From Tepidanaerobacter acetatoxydans Re1 (lineage in GTDB: Bacteria; Bacillota; Thermosediminibacteria; Thermosediminibacterales; Tepidanaerobacteraceae): a stretch of DNA of 64,000 bases. Under the pieces are notes generated by a model that was given only the letters and a program-made list of their open reading frames with translations, did no database searches and had not been told where the DNA came from. The position numbers and the translations under genes were made by a program. Position 1 is the stretch's first letter. Every line of letters starts with the position of its first letter. This document shows positions 34,417 to 43,480 of this stretch, one piece after another. The DNA lies in assembly GCF_000328765.2 (NCBI RefSeq), contig NC_019954.2, forward strand, positions 1,554,501 to 1,618,500, given 5' to 3'.

Positions 34417-35460
34417 CTAAGGAATAAAAATCATTTTGCCTGGAGCTCCGTTTTTTAAGGCTTCAAATGCTTTTTCATAATCTTTAATTGGATAAATTCC
34501 TCCGATAACAGGTTTAATATCAAGTTTGCCTGATTTTAATAATTCACTGCACTGCCACCAAGTTTCATACATCAAACGCCCAGTAGAACCATTAACATGA
34601 GCTTCTTTATAAATAATGCTTTCGCTTAAGTCTAATTCTACTGGACTATTAGGTAAACCTACCATGGTAAAACGTCCACCCTTTTGAAGAATTTTAAATC
34701 CCTCTTGGATTGCCTTGGCATTTCCTGAGTAATCTAACACAACATCTACTCCTCGTCCATAAGTAGCATCGAGCACAGTTTTCACAACATCATCTTGACC
34801 AGATTTTAGCACAACATCTGCTCTCATTTTCTTTGCTACTTCCAGTTTCTTCTCGAAAACATCCATCGCAAAAATTTGAGATGCTCCACAGGCTGCTGCT
34901 GTACCGACTGCCATTAATCCAATCGGGCCGCAACCATATATAGCTATGGTTTTCCCACCAATTTCGCCAGATAACACACCATGTACAGCAACCCCCATTG
35001 GTTCAAGAATAGACCCAGTTTCATAACTTAGACTATCGTCTAATCTCCATGCACAATCTTCAGGTATAGATATATATTCTGCAAAAGATCCTGGAGTGTG
35101 TACTCCAATTATCTTCATATCCTCACATATATGTTTATTACCGGTTTGACATTGATAGCAAATATTACAAGGAATATGCGTCTCTCCTGCTACTCTATCG
35201 CCTATCTTAAAATTCTTAACCATTGAGCCGACTTTCACGACATCACCAGCAAATTCATGACCAAAAACCATGGGTAACTTAAGCCGCTCTTGCGCATATT
35301 TTTCCCAATTGTATATATGCATATCTGTACCACATATAGCTGTAGCTTTAACTCTTACAAGCATCTCATTATCCCTAACTTCGGGTACTGGTAAATTATC
35401 ACGATAAGCAGCACCTACTTCTGGTTTTTCTTTGATAATCCCTTTCATAACTCCAATCAA
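34417..35460 (-). CDS. L-threonine 3-dehydrogenase-like zinc alcohol dehydrogenase
   Basis: The 347-residue MDR enzyme has ATAICGTDMHIYNW (catalytic cysteine) and VFGHEFAGDV. The structural zinc ligands are in PCNICYQCQTGNKHIC, and the nucleotide motif is IAIYGCGPIGLMAVGTAAACG. Overall order and the W...RLKLPMVFGHE and GRLMYETWW segments are closest to threonine 3-dehydrogenases. In this operon it more likely oxidises a hydroxy acid such as a threonate-type compound. The start is a TTG at 35458-35460 with GGAGG nine bases upstream. It follows pdxA2 in the same direction. Confidence 0.8.
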   Translation of the reverse strand: MIGVMKGIIKEKPEVGAAYRDNLPVPEVRDNEMLVRVKATAICGTDMHIYNWEKYAQERLKLPMVFGHEFAGDVVKVGSMVKNFKIGDRVAGETHIPCNICYQCQTGNKHICEDMKIIGVHTPGSFAEYISIPEDCAWRLDDSLSYETGSILEPMGVAVHGVLSGEIGGKTIAIYGCGPIGLMAVGTAAACGASQIFAMDVFEKKLEVAKKMRADVVLKSGQDDVVKTVLDATYGRGVDVVLDYSGNAKAIQEGFKILQKGGRFTMVGLPNSPVELDLSESIIYKEAHVNGSTGRLMYETWWQCSELLKSGKLDIKPVIGGIYPIKDYEKAFEALKNGAPGKMIFIP

Positions 35461-35532
35461 GGCTAATAACCTCCAATTTTAATATTTCAAAATTATATAT
35501 AAAATACATGTGTTATTCTTAAATTTTTTTAC

Positions 35533-36567
35533 CTATTCCTTCCCACCAGCCATCACAGCTGCAAGATTTATGGCGTCAATCATGCTTTCGGGGTTTGCTG
35601 TGCCTTTACCGGCTTTGCCGAAAGCCACACCATGGTCTACCGATGTCCGAATTATTGGCAATCCTAAAGTTGTATTGACGCCGGAGAGGGAGCCCCATTT
35701 TCCTAACTTGTCATCGTATTTAAAGCCAACAAGTTTTATGGGGATATGGCCTTGGTCGTGGTACATAGCTACTACCGCATCATATTGGCCTCCTCTAAGT
35801 TTGACAAATACGGTATCAGGCGGTATGGGACCTTCTACCTGTATTCCCATTGAAGATGCTTCTTTTATCGCAGGCTCAATTTCTTCTATTTCCTCTCGTC
35901 CGAAAAGGCCGTCTTCACCGGAATGTGGATTAAGACCCGCTACAGCTGTGCGAGGATTTTCTATGCCCATTTTTGTTACTGCTTCATTCGTAAGCTGGAT
36001 TACCTTAAGAACTCTGTCCTTCGTAACTAAATCCGGCACTTGCCTAAAGGCCACATGTGTTGTAACATGTGAAACTCGAAAATCTTTGTCCACAAGCATC
36101 ATGCAGTAGTCTTTGGTATTAGTATAATCGGCAAATATCTCCGTGTGGCCCGAATACTTATGTCCTGCAAGATTTATGGCCTGTTTGTGTATCGGACCTG
36201 TTGTAACCGCATCCACCTTGCCTTCCAATGCCAGCTCGATACCTTTTACTATATACTGAAAGCTTGACTCACCTCCTAGTTTTGTTACTTTACCAAATTC
36301 AATTCTCTCGACATCTACATTTTTTAAATCAAATACATCGATTGTCCCATACTCGTATTTACAGTCTTCGACATTAGTCACAGGGTTTATTTGCATATTT
36401 ACTTTTGCAATTTTTATCGCTTGTTTCATGACCTCGGCATCACTTATTACAACAGGGTTGCATTTATCATATATTTCAGCATTACTTAAGGCTTTAGCCG
36501 TTATCTCAGGGCCGATACCGCAGGGATCACCTACTGTGATAGCTACTATGGGCTTTTTACTAGACAT
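35533..36567 (-). CDS. pdxA2: PdxA2-type 4-phospho-threonate/erythronate dehydrogenase
   Basis: PdxA-family enzymes oxidise and decarboxylate 4-phosphorylated hydroxy acids. PdxA2 members paired with DUF1537 kinases convert 4-phospho-D-threonate or -erythronate to dihydroxyacetone phosphate and CO2. The 344-residue protein has ITVGDPCGIGPEI at the N-terminus, GPIHKQAINLAGHKYSGHTE with metal ligands, LNPHSGEDGLFGREE, and MYHDQGHIPIKL. No other pyridoxal synthesis gene is present. It directly follows the DUF1537 kinase gene (44-base gap), which strongly favours PdxA2 over the vitamin B6 enzyme. Confidence 0.88.
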   Translation of the reverse strand: MSSKKPIVAITVGDPCGIGPEITAKALSNAEIYDKCNPVVISDAEVMKQAIKIAKVNMQINPVTNVEDCKYEYGTIDVFDLKNVDVERIEFGKVTKLGGESSFQYIVKGIELALEGKVDAVTTGPIHKQAINLAGHKYSGHTEIFADYTNTKDYCMMLVDKDFRVSHVTTHVAFRQVPDLVTKDRVLKVIQLTNEAVTKMGIENPRTAVAGLNPHSGEDGLFGREEIEEIEPAIKEASSMGIQVEGPIPPDTVFVKLRGGQYDAVVAMYHDQGHIPIKLVGFKYDDKLGKWGSLSGVNTTLGLPIIRTSVDHGVAFGKAGKGTANPESMIDAINLAAVMAGGKE

Positions 36568-36611
36568 TATTTATTGACCTCCTTGGCAACAAATTTAAGT
36601 ATTATAGATTA

Positions 36612-37946
36612 TTACACTTCTTCTAAAAAATTTAATGTTTTTTCTGCTTCGATATTATTTTGCAGATGTTTAATTACCTCCAAAATTGCCGTCGGTGTTC
36701 CAAAACCTCCGGCTTTAGTCACAATGGGAATATCATGGGCTTTACCTCCGATTAATCGTCCCAATGGAATACCGGCTAGGATTTCATCTTTCAACTCTAT
36801 ACCCTTCGCTTTTAATGCGCTTAATACATGAAGAGCCGTATCGCCACCGGTTATTACAAGGCTTTGAACTACTTTTTCATCAACCAGCTTAACTACAATT
36901 TCACCGATAGCAGATGCTATAATCTTTCCCTGTTTATTTATTGAGGAGTCTTTTTCGTTTATTGGCTTAAAAAGCGTATCCACCGCTATTATGAATGGCT
37001 TAGATGCTGTTTTTTGAGTTTCAATATTTATTTGAATCTTTTGCACAACATCTTGTATTTCTTCAGCTGCCATACCTTTAATTATTTTTTCTGTATTGAT
37101 TTTTGTAAAATCAGCATTTATGTTTTTTAATACTTCTTCTATCTGCCGGCGAGTTGTCTGATTGCATGTTCCGGCTACCACTAGTATAATTCCTTCCTTT
37201 GACGGCAGCCTTGCAAGTTTATCAGATGATAGACCTATCACCTTAGGTAAATATGCGGCAAATCCTGCTGCACCTGCCATTACTGTTTCTTCCGGCAGGG
37301 ACTTGCAAGCAAGTGCAATATTGTTAAAATCATCTTTCGTGACAGCATCAATTGCTATTATTTGGTATCCATTTTTCTGGAAATCATCTACTGCACCTAA
37401 TATTGCAAAACTACCTTGACGAACAGTTTTCAAGTCTATGTTGCCCACTTTTCTTCCTACTTGTTTTTGAATAATCGTTGGAACATGGCATAATTCTTGT
37501 TCCATTTTATTGGATGAGCATAGGTTTTCAACACTATTATCATTATAAATAGGCACTGATGTAACTTTTAAATATCCATTTACCATATAGCGTCCATTAT
37601 CCGGATAAGACGGGACTAATATTGCTAAGTCTGAACCAAGCGCATCCATCACAGCCTCAAGTTCAGCTCCCGGATTTCCTCTAAATGTTGAATCTACCTT
37701 TTTGTATATACGGCTAAAACCAGCATTTTTTAGCATATTGCATATATCAAAAACTCTTTTGTAGGCTTTTTCGTCATTTAATGGTCGGGTATTTGAATTA
37801 ATTGCTAAAATCTCATCACAATCTAAAAACTCACCTAATGTATCATAATTTACTACAACTTTGGTCTTTAATCCATATTTTCGAAATTGAATGCCTGTAT
37901 CACTGGCACCGGTAAGATCATCTGCTATTATTGATATGTACCCCAT
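36612..37946 (-). CDS. DUF1537 four-carbon acid sugar kinase
   Basis: This kinase family phosphorylates four-carbon sugar acids (D-threonate, L-threonate, D-erythronate or 3-oxo-tetronate) at C4. The 444-residue protein has the N-terminal substrate domain starting IIADDLTGASDTGIQF, with KKVDSTFRGNPGAELEAVM, and the C-terminal nucleotide domain with LVVAGTCNQTTRRQIE and SLVITGGDTALHVLS. Length is typical. It is the first gene of the kinase-pdxA2-tdh-like unit and lies downstream of a consensus sigma-54 promoter. The exact acid cannot be told from sequence. Confidence 0.9.
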   Translation of the reverse strand: MGYISIIADDLTGASDTGIQFRKYGLKTKVVVNYDTLGEFLDCDEILAINSNTRPLNDEKAYKRVFDICNMLKNAGFSRIYKKVDSTFRGNPGAELEAVMDALGSDLAILVPSYPDNGRYMVNGYLKVTSVPIYNDNSVENLCSSNKMEQELCHVPTIIQKQVGRKVGNIDLKTVRQGSFAILGAVDDFQKNGYQIIAIDAVTKDDFNNIALACKSLPEETVMAGAAGFAAYLPKVIGLSSDKLARLPSKEGIILVVAGTCNQTTRRQIEEVLKNINADFTKINTEKIIKGMAAEEIQDVVQKIQINIETQKTASKPFIIAVDTLFKPINEKDSSINKQGKIIASAIGEIVVKLVDEKVVQSLVITGGDTALHVLSALKAKGIELKDEILAGIPLGRLIGGKAHDIPIVTKAGGFGTPTAILEVIKHLQNNIEAEKTLNFLEEV

Positions 37947-38026
37947 AGATTTACTCCTTCCGATAGCTTTGCTTTTTAAAGTGCAGCGAATGTCAAATGT
38001 ATTTCTATTTTCATTATTTAATAGCT

Positions 38027-38042
38027 TGCAATATCTGTGCCA
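38027..38042 (-). promoter_or_regulatory. Sigma-54 promoter (-24/-12) for the sugar-acid operon
   Basis: On the minus strand the sequence reads TGGCACAGATATTGCA. It has the GG (-24) and GC (-12) dinucleotides with exact spacing and a near-consensus match (TGGCAC-N5-TTGCA). It points towards the DUF1537 kinase gene, about 80 bases upstream of its start. The neighbouring gene encodes a sigma-54 activator. Confidence 0.88.
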
Positions 38043-38095
38043 GTGTTAAAATAAAAGTTGATAAATAATTTTAAAAGCAGCTATATCTTAGTAAT

Positions 38096-38118
38096 AGCAA
38101 GAGTTTAAAGAACTTGCT
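38096..38118. promoter_or_regulatory. Candidate upstream activator site
   Basis: AGCAAG, 11 bases, CTTGCT is a dyad located about 55-75 bases upstream of the -24 element. It would suit binding of the dimeric Fis-type HTH of the adjacent PrpR-like activator. Inference from position and symmetry only. Confidence 0.5.
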
Positions 38119-38169
38119 GTTTTAATTTTATAGCTAAAATATTCTCTTTATTTTAATTCGATTTTTTCA

Positions 38170-38206
38170 AAATGAAAAATAGGCTGTCTTGATAAACAGC
38201 CTATTC
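38170..38206 (-). terminator. Intrinsic terminator after the sigma-54 activator gene
   Basis: AATAGGCTGT and ACAGCCTATT surround an 8-base loop. On the minus strand TTTCATTTTG follows. It insulates the activator gene from the operon promoter. Confidence 0.8.
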
Positions 38207-38257
38207 CACTTGAGTAGTAACAGAACAATGTATTTTTTTCAATTTGAAATAAATATC

Positions 38258-40177
38258 TCATTTTGCAATATCCCATTTTTTTAATTTCCGCCACAATGTA
38301 GTCTGGCTTATTCCGAGTTTTTTACAGGTTTTCTCTTTATTGTAGCCCGTAAGCTCTAAGGTTTTACGTACTATTTCCTTTTCCATATCTTCCATGCTAC
38401 CTTTTAGTTCTATGTGAACACTGCCGCATGTTTCTTTATTATTCATTTTATCTTCAGATATCCCTTTTATTCCATCTATATCTTCCAGAGTAATTTGTAG
38501 TCCTCCCTTAAGCACTACTAATCGTTCAAGCATATTTTCCAACTCTCTCACATTTCCCGGCCAATGATAGGCATTAAATATCTGCAATACTTCATCAGTA
38601 ATTATAGGCCGTGCCTTGTTAGTTTTACTGCAAATCTTTTCAAGTAAGCGGTCTATTAGCAAGGGAATGTCATCTTTTCGTTCTCGTAAAGGGGGCAGCA
38701 ATAATCTAAGCACATTTAACCTATAATATAAATCTTGACGAAAGGTGCCTTTTTCAACATCTTCTTCTAAATTTCTGTGAGTTGCCGCGATAATGCGAAC
38801 ATTAACCGGGATAACTCTGTCACCGCCTACTCGTATAATGGCTTTTTCCTGAAGAACTCGAAGAAGGCGGGCTTGTAATTTTAGCGGAAGTTCTCCAATC
38901 TCATCCAAGAATATAGTACCATTGTGAGCTAATTCAAATAATCCTTTTTTGCCTCCGCGGCGAGCACCGGTGAAGGCTCCTTCTTCATAGCCGAACAGCT
39001 CGCTTTCCAACAGATTCTCGGGGACCGCCGCACAGTTAACGGCAACAAAAGGGCCGTCTTTTCGGAGGCTCGCATTATGTATGCTCTGCACAAGCATTTC
39101 CTTGCCTGTACCAGTTTCCCCAGTAACTACCACTGCTGCCTCAGCTTGTGCAAATTGTTTTGCCTGATTGATAACCTTTTTCATCATCGGTGAGCAAGTT
39201 ATAATATCTTCAAAAGTATGTTGTGCAACATGCCCTTTTAAATAAAGTTCCCGTCGTACTTTATTTTCAACAGCCTGCAGATGGCCGGCATCTTGAAATG
39301 TTATTACGATTCCGTTTGTTTCGTTGTTTGTTATTACCGGGACTAAATTATGAACTATCATAGAGCTTCCGATACGATGAAGTTCTCCCAAGAGAGGTTT
39401 GCCCTGTTCTTGAACTCTTTTTAGTGCCAGGCTCGGCAGCACGTTTCCCGCAGGCTGGTTTAAAAGTGAAACTTTTGATTTACCTAATATCTTCTCTGCT
39501 GCAGGGTTCACCAAGGAAATTTTGCCTTCTGCATCTGTAGCGATAATTCCTTCATATGTAAAATCCAGTATTGCTTTAAACTGCTCAGCTTTAGCTTTTT
39601 CCCTTCGGCGCACGGCAACTAACTCTTGAGCTTCTCTTAATGCCATACTTATCGACTCTTTACCGGAAGTTACAAGCACAGACTCTAAGCCCATTTTTTT
39701 GCTGTATCGAACAGATACCGCATCTCCCACTATTACCTGTATGCCGTCTTGCTTAGCCTTTTTAATAACACTCAGTGCATCAGCTTCAGTTTTTATCTCC
39801 AGTTCCTCAATTTTTACATCCAATACTTCCTCTAGACTCTTACTGCCGTATATTATATTTCTAAACCCTACCACACCTATATGATCGCCGCATCTTTTAG
39901 CACTGGCTACGGCTCTTATAATATCATAAGGGCTTACTATAATTTCCACTACCGGCTCATCTAGTTGCCGGGTTATAGCCGTTGCAGTACCTCCCCGACT
40001 AATTATTACTTCCGCACCCTCATCGATAAGCTTTTTTGCAGCTTTAACACCTTCTTCTAAATCACCTACTACAATTTTTGCTGCAACTTCAAGTTCATCA
40101 CATGTGTGTCGAGCCACATCCGATAACTCCACATATGGTGCTACAATGGCTATTTTATATGGCATGATTCTTTTCAC
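38258..40177 (-). CDS. PrpR-type sigma-54-dependent transcriptional activator
   Basis: The 639-residue protein has an N-terminal PrpR_N sensor domain (about 1-190, IAIVAPYVELSDVARHTC, DEGAEVIISRGGTATAI). A PAS domain follows (about 200-310, LDFTYEGIIATDAEGKI), then the AAA+ activator domain with Walker A GETGTGKEM and the sigma-54-contacting GAFTGA loop (YEEGAFTGARRGG). A C-terminal Fis-type HTH (ELTGYNKEKTCKKLGISQTT) completes it. PrpR_N domains sense small metabolites. It is encoded just upstream of the sugar-acid operon, whose promoter is sigma-54 type, so it is almost certainly its regulator. Confidence 0.93.
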   Translation of the reverse strand: MKRIMPYKIAIVAPYVELSDVARHTCDELEVAAKIVVGDLEEGVKAAKKLIDEGAEVIISRGGTATAITRQLDEPVVEIIVSPYDIIRAVASAKRCGDHIGVVGFRNIIYGSKSLEEVLDVKIEELEIKTEADALSVIKKAKQDGIQVIVGDAVSVRYSKKMGLESVLVTSGKESISMALREAQELVAVRRREKAKAEQFKAILDFTYEGIIATDAEGKISLVNPAAEKILGKSKVSLLNQPAGNVLPSLALKRVQEQGKPLLGELHRIGSSMIVHNLVPVITNNETNGIVITFQDAGHLQAVENKVRRELYLKGHVAQHTFEDIITCSPMMKKVINQAKQFAQAEAAVVVTGETGTGKEMLVQSIHNASLRKDGPFVAVNCAAVPENLLESELFGYEEGAFTGARRGGKKGLFELAHNGTIFLDEIGELPLKLQARLLRVLQEKAIIRVGGDRVIPVNVRIIAATHRNLEEDVEKGTFRQDLYYRLNVLRLLLPPLRERKDDIPLLIDRLLEKICSKTNKARPIITDEVLQIFNAYHWPGNVRELENMLERLVVLKGGLQITLEDIDGIKGISEDKMNNKETCGSVHIELKGSMEDMEKEIVRKTLELTGYNKEKTCKKLGISQTTLWRKLKKWDIAK

Positions 40178-40206
40178 CTCTTTAAAAAACGTTTAATAAA
40201 ACACAG

Positions 40207-40230
40207 ATGGGAACCTTGCGGTTCCCATTA
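40207..40230 (-). terminator. Small GC-rich hairpin at the end of the Asp23-like gene
   Basis: TGGGAACC, a TTGC loop and GGTTCCCA overlap the stop codon. The T-run (TGTGTTTTATT) is displaced by a few bases, so termination is plausible but not certain. Confidence 0.45.
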
Positions 40231-40623
40231 TTCTTCAACTTTTTCTTCAGGCTTTTCTTCCTGAATATCTTCAGGCTTTATAATTCTTTCAACAACAAGA
40301 TCAACTTTTTCTACTGTATATCCTGTAAGGGTTTCTACTTCACTGATAATCTTTTCTCTTGCCTTTTCGGCTACTTCAGGAATCTTAACACCATATAAAA
40401 CGGTAACTTTTACCTCAAAAGACACAGTGCCTTCCGATTCCTCAAACTCCGTCGGATCGGTTTTCTTTACTGAAATCTGTGGTGTAAACCTATCTACAAA
40501 CATTCTGGTGAAACCTGCAAGGCCTCCCTTTTTATCCTGCTTATAAACTTCCTCAACTTTACGCATAGCCTCTTTTGCTATCTCAATAAAAACCGAATCA
40601 CTTATAAAGGTTTTGCCACTCAT
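40228..40623 (-). CDS. Asp23/Gls24 family envelope-associated protein
   Basis: The 131-residue protein has the Asp23 pattern ISDSVFIEIAKEAMRKVEEV, RFTPQISVKKTD and VTVLYGVKIPEVAEKAREKI, followed by LTGYTVEKVDLVVE and a glutamate-rich tail. Members are associated with alkaline or envelope stress and membrane homeostasis in Gram-positives. It is a single gene, divergent from the threonine aldolase gene. Confidence 0.85.
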   Translation of the reverse strand: MSGKTFISDSVFIEIAKEAMRKVEEVYKQDKKGGLAGFTRMFVDRFTPQISVKKTDPTEFEESEGTVSFEVKVTVLYGVKIPEVAEKAREKIISEVETLTGYTVEKVDLVVERIIKPEDIQEEKPEEKVEE

Positions 40624-40821
40624 AAAATTAGCCCTCCTTTGTTATATAATTTATTATCATCTAAATTATATATTCGTTATAAACCGCAAATAACCTCTTT
40701 ATTTTTTATTTTTTATTTTATGACATTGTGTATTTTTTTCAGAAAGGATTTCCCATTTTAATGTAGAATTAATATGCTAAACTAAAAAACAGATTTTATT
40801 AGAATTATGAGGAGATGCACT

Positions 40822-41856
40822 ATGAAATATATTGATTTGAGAAGCGATACAGTAACCTTGCCAACACAAGAAATGCGGGATTCAATTTGTCATGCTTCAG
40901 TAGGAGATGATGTATACGGTGAAGACCCCACCATCAATCGGTTGGAAGAAATGGCAGCCGATATTTTCGGTAAAGAAGCAGCTATGTTTGTAACCAGCGG
41001 GACCCAGGGTAATCAGATATGTGTAATGTCACATACACGACCAGGTGATGAAATTATTCTTGAAAAAAAATGTCACATAATAACCTATGAGGTTGGCGGC
41101 ATAGCTCGACTTGCAGGAGTTCAAGGCAGACTTCTTCGAGGCAAAAAGGGTATTATGGACCCTTCGGATATCGAGGCAGCTATACGTGAAGACGATATTC
41201 ATCAACCGAAAACCAGCCTTATATGTCTTGAGAATACTCATAATCGGGCTGGTGGTACTGTAATTCCTATAGATGTGCTTAAAGGCACTTATGAAGTGGC
41301 AAAAAAGCATAATATTCCTATACATATGGATGGAGCCAGAATTTTTAATGCAGCCTCATATTTAAAGGTTTCGGTAAAGGAAATCGCAAGCTACGCTGAC
41401 TCAGTAATGTTTTGTCTTTCAAAAGGACTGTGTGCCCCTGTAGGATCTATAGTTGTCGGAAGTAAAGATTTTATTTTAAAGGCTCGTAAATTTAGAAAAA
41501 TGTTAGGCGGCGGAATGCGGCAGGCTGGTTTTTTAGCAGCTGCAGGTATTGTTGCGTTGGAAAAAATGACTTCTCGATTAAGCGAAGACCATAATAACGC
41601 TAGGATTTTAGCCGAAGGACTTAATAATATCCCGGGTGTTAATATAGATATGGAAACTGTTCAAACCAACATAATCTTATGTGATATCAGCGGTCTTAAA
41701 ATGTCCGCTAATGAATTTTCAGCTAAACTTTATGAAAAGGGTATAAGGGTAAATGGCGGAAGTACAGCAACTGTAAGGTTTGTAACCCATTATTGGATTA
41801 CAAAAGAAGATATAAATACAGTTTTGGAAGCCGTAAAAGCTATTGCTATTAAATAA
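40822..41856 (+). CDS. ltaE: L-allo-threonine / low-specificity L-threonine aldolase
   Basis: This PLP enzyme cleaves threonine or allo-threonine to glycine and acetaldehyde. The protein of about 344 residues has the family start MKYIDLRSDTVTLPT, the cofactor-binding MFVTSGTQGNQI, IPIHMDGARIFNA, and the Schiff-base lysine in MFCLSKGLCAPVGS. I chose the ATG at 40822, six bases after GAGGAG; an upstream ATG at 40807 precedes that site. It is the only such gene in the area and lies upstream of the transducer gene. Confidence 0.92.
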   Translation: MKYIDLRSDTVTLPTQEMRDSICHASVGDDVYGEDPTINRLEEMAADIFGKEAAMFVTSGTQGNQICVMSHTRPGDEIILEKKCHIITYEVGGIARLAGVQGRLLRGKKGIMDPSDIEAAIREDDIHQPKTSLICLENTHNRAGGTVIPIDVLKGTYEVAKKHNIPIHMDGARIFNAASYLKVSVKEIASYADSVMFCLSKGLCAPVGSIVVGSKDFILKARKFRKMLGGGMRQAGFLAAAGIVALEKMTSRLSEDHNNARILAEGLNNIPGVNIDMETVQTNIILCDISGLKMSANEFSAKLYEKGIRVNGGSTATVRFVTHYWITKEDINTVLEAVKAIAIK

Positions 41857-41887
41857 AGTGCGATATTTTTGAAGGGAGGATTTACTG

Positions 41888-43435
41888 TTGAAGTTTTTTA
41901 ACATGGTAAATGAAAATTATATTACGGCTACTCTTTTGGCAGTCGTTATTCTTTTCGCCATAATACACTTTATAAAAAGCAAAAAAGAAAAAGATAAGAT
42001 TGGCAAAGTAATAGAACGACTCCAGCAATTTAACGACGGGCTTTTATGGCAAAATTTCGATGACATTAAAGGCGGTAAATTAGGCGAACTTTGCCAAGAA
42101 ATTAGTGCTATGACCCAAAACACGAGGCATCTCGTAGGCGAACTTTCTATAGCGTCTGAGCAGTTGCAAGAACTATGCAAGAAATTCTCTTCAGAAACCG
42201 ACACATCGGCTAAGGCCTCTCAAGAGGTTGCCGAAACCATAAGTCATATAGCTCATAGAGCCGAAGAGCAGGTAAAAGCATGCAGCAATGCCGTCAATGA
42301 AGTTGAAAATCTCAGCAACCTTTCCAACCGCATAGCTTCAGAAACTGCAAGTGTTGTTTCGGGAAATATTGAGGTGCAAAAATCGTTAAGCGAAACCTTT
42401 AAAATGATTGAAAATCTTGTCCATTCAGTTGAAATGACCTCACGGGAAAACAGCGTTACCGCCGAAAGGGTTCAGGGTTTAAAACAGGAAACCGATAAAA
42501 TCGGCGGGATAATAACTTCTGTCGAAAGCATCGCCCAACAGACAAATCTTCTCTCATTAAATGCAGCAATTGAAGCTGCTAGAGCCGGCAATGCCGGAAA
42601 GCAATTTGCTGTTGTCGCCGATGAAATACGAAAGCTTTCAATAAATGCTCAGTCTGCTGCAGGAGAAATTAAAAATAACATAAAAAATATTAGTGACAGG
42701 ATATTGAAATTATCAGAAGAAATTGTATCAAGTTTTAATAAAATAAAAAAAGAGGCAGAACATGCAAATACTACAAAAGAATCACTGCAGGCTACTTCTG
42801 AAATAATTGAAAACACGCTCAAGTCTATGGACCACATAAATGAACTTACAAAAGATGAGGCTTCGGCTACCGAAAACATCAAAAATTTAATTGTTGATTT
42901 TTCATCACTGACCGAGAATATATCTGCTGCTTTTCAGGAAACCGCTGCCGTTTCTGAAGAGCAGGCCGCTGTAATGAGTAATATAAACAACACTACAGAA
43001 AGTCTTGTAAAAGTATCTTCAGAAATATCGGGTTACGTGGAGAAAGTTCTACAAAATCGGAATTACGACGTATCTGCAGAAATCAAATCAAAAGTACTAG
43101 ATGCGCTTAAAAATCATGTCAAGTCAAACGAAATACTCTCTATGCAAAAAGAAAACCATCTTAAAATCTTTAATGAATTAAAAAGAGAATTCCCAAACCT
43201 TACAGGTATAATTACTGTTGATGCTTACGGAAAGAGCGTAGCAAATTCTAATCCTTCGGAAGTAACCGATTTTTCTTTTCGAGATTGGTTTAAGGCTGCA
43301 AAAGAAGGAGATGATTTTACATCACAAATGTATATTTCGGCTCTTACCGGAAAACCTACGGTTACCGTAGCGACTCCAATTTTCAAAGAAGGCCGCTTTA
43401 TCGGAGCTGTTAGTGCCGGTATATGCCTAAAGTAA
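41888..43435 (+). CDS. Methyl-accepting-type transducer with C-terminal Cache-like domain
   Basis: The 515-residue protein has one N-terminal membrane helix (about 11-29, [15 protein letters not shown]). A long coiled-coil cytoplasmic signalling domain follows, with the hairpin tip [20 protein letters not shown] and the segment [12 protein letters not shown]. At the C-terminus (about 415-515) a PDC/Cache-like half domain appears: [41 protein letters not shown] and [11 protein letters not shown]. Sensor domains normally precede the signalling domain and are extracellular; here the order is reversed and the sensor should be cytoplasmic. The start is a TTG with GGGAGG upstream. Confidence 0.88.
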   Translation: MKFFNMVNENYITATLLAVVILFAIIHFIKSKKEKDKIGKVIERLQQFNDGLLWQNFDDIKGGKLGELCQEISAMTQNTRHLVGELSIASEQLQELCKKFSSETDTSAKASQEVAETISHIAHRAEEQVKACSNAVNEVENLSNLSNRIASETASVVSGNIEVQKSLSETFKMIENLVHSVEMTSRENSVTAERVQGLKQETDKIGGIITSVESIAQQTNLLSLNAAIEAARAGNAGKQFAVVADEIRKLSINAQSAAGEIKNNIKNISDRILKLSEEIVSSFNKIKKEAEHANTTKESLQATSEIIENTLKSMDHINELTKDEASATENIKNLIVDFSSLTENISAAFQETAAVSEEQAAVMSNINNTTESLVKVSSEISGYVEKVLQNRNYDVSAEIKSKVLDALKNHVKSNEILSMQKENHLKIFNELKREFPNLTGIITVDAYGKSVANSNPSEVTDFSFRDWFKAAKEGDDFTSQMYISALTGKPTVTVATPIFKEGRFIGAVSAGICLK

Positions 43436-43480
43436 GAGTAGAATGGCTATTAATATTGATTTTTCAGCAAAATAAATTCT

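Noticed and set aside
35533-36567. Vitamin B6 biosynthesis PdxA
   Set aside because: The neighbouring DUF1537 kinase, GntP permease and sigma-54 control favour the PdxA2 catabolic paralogue.
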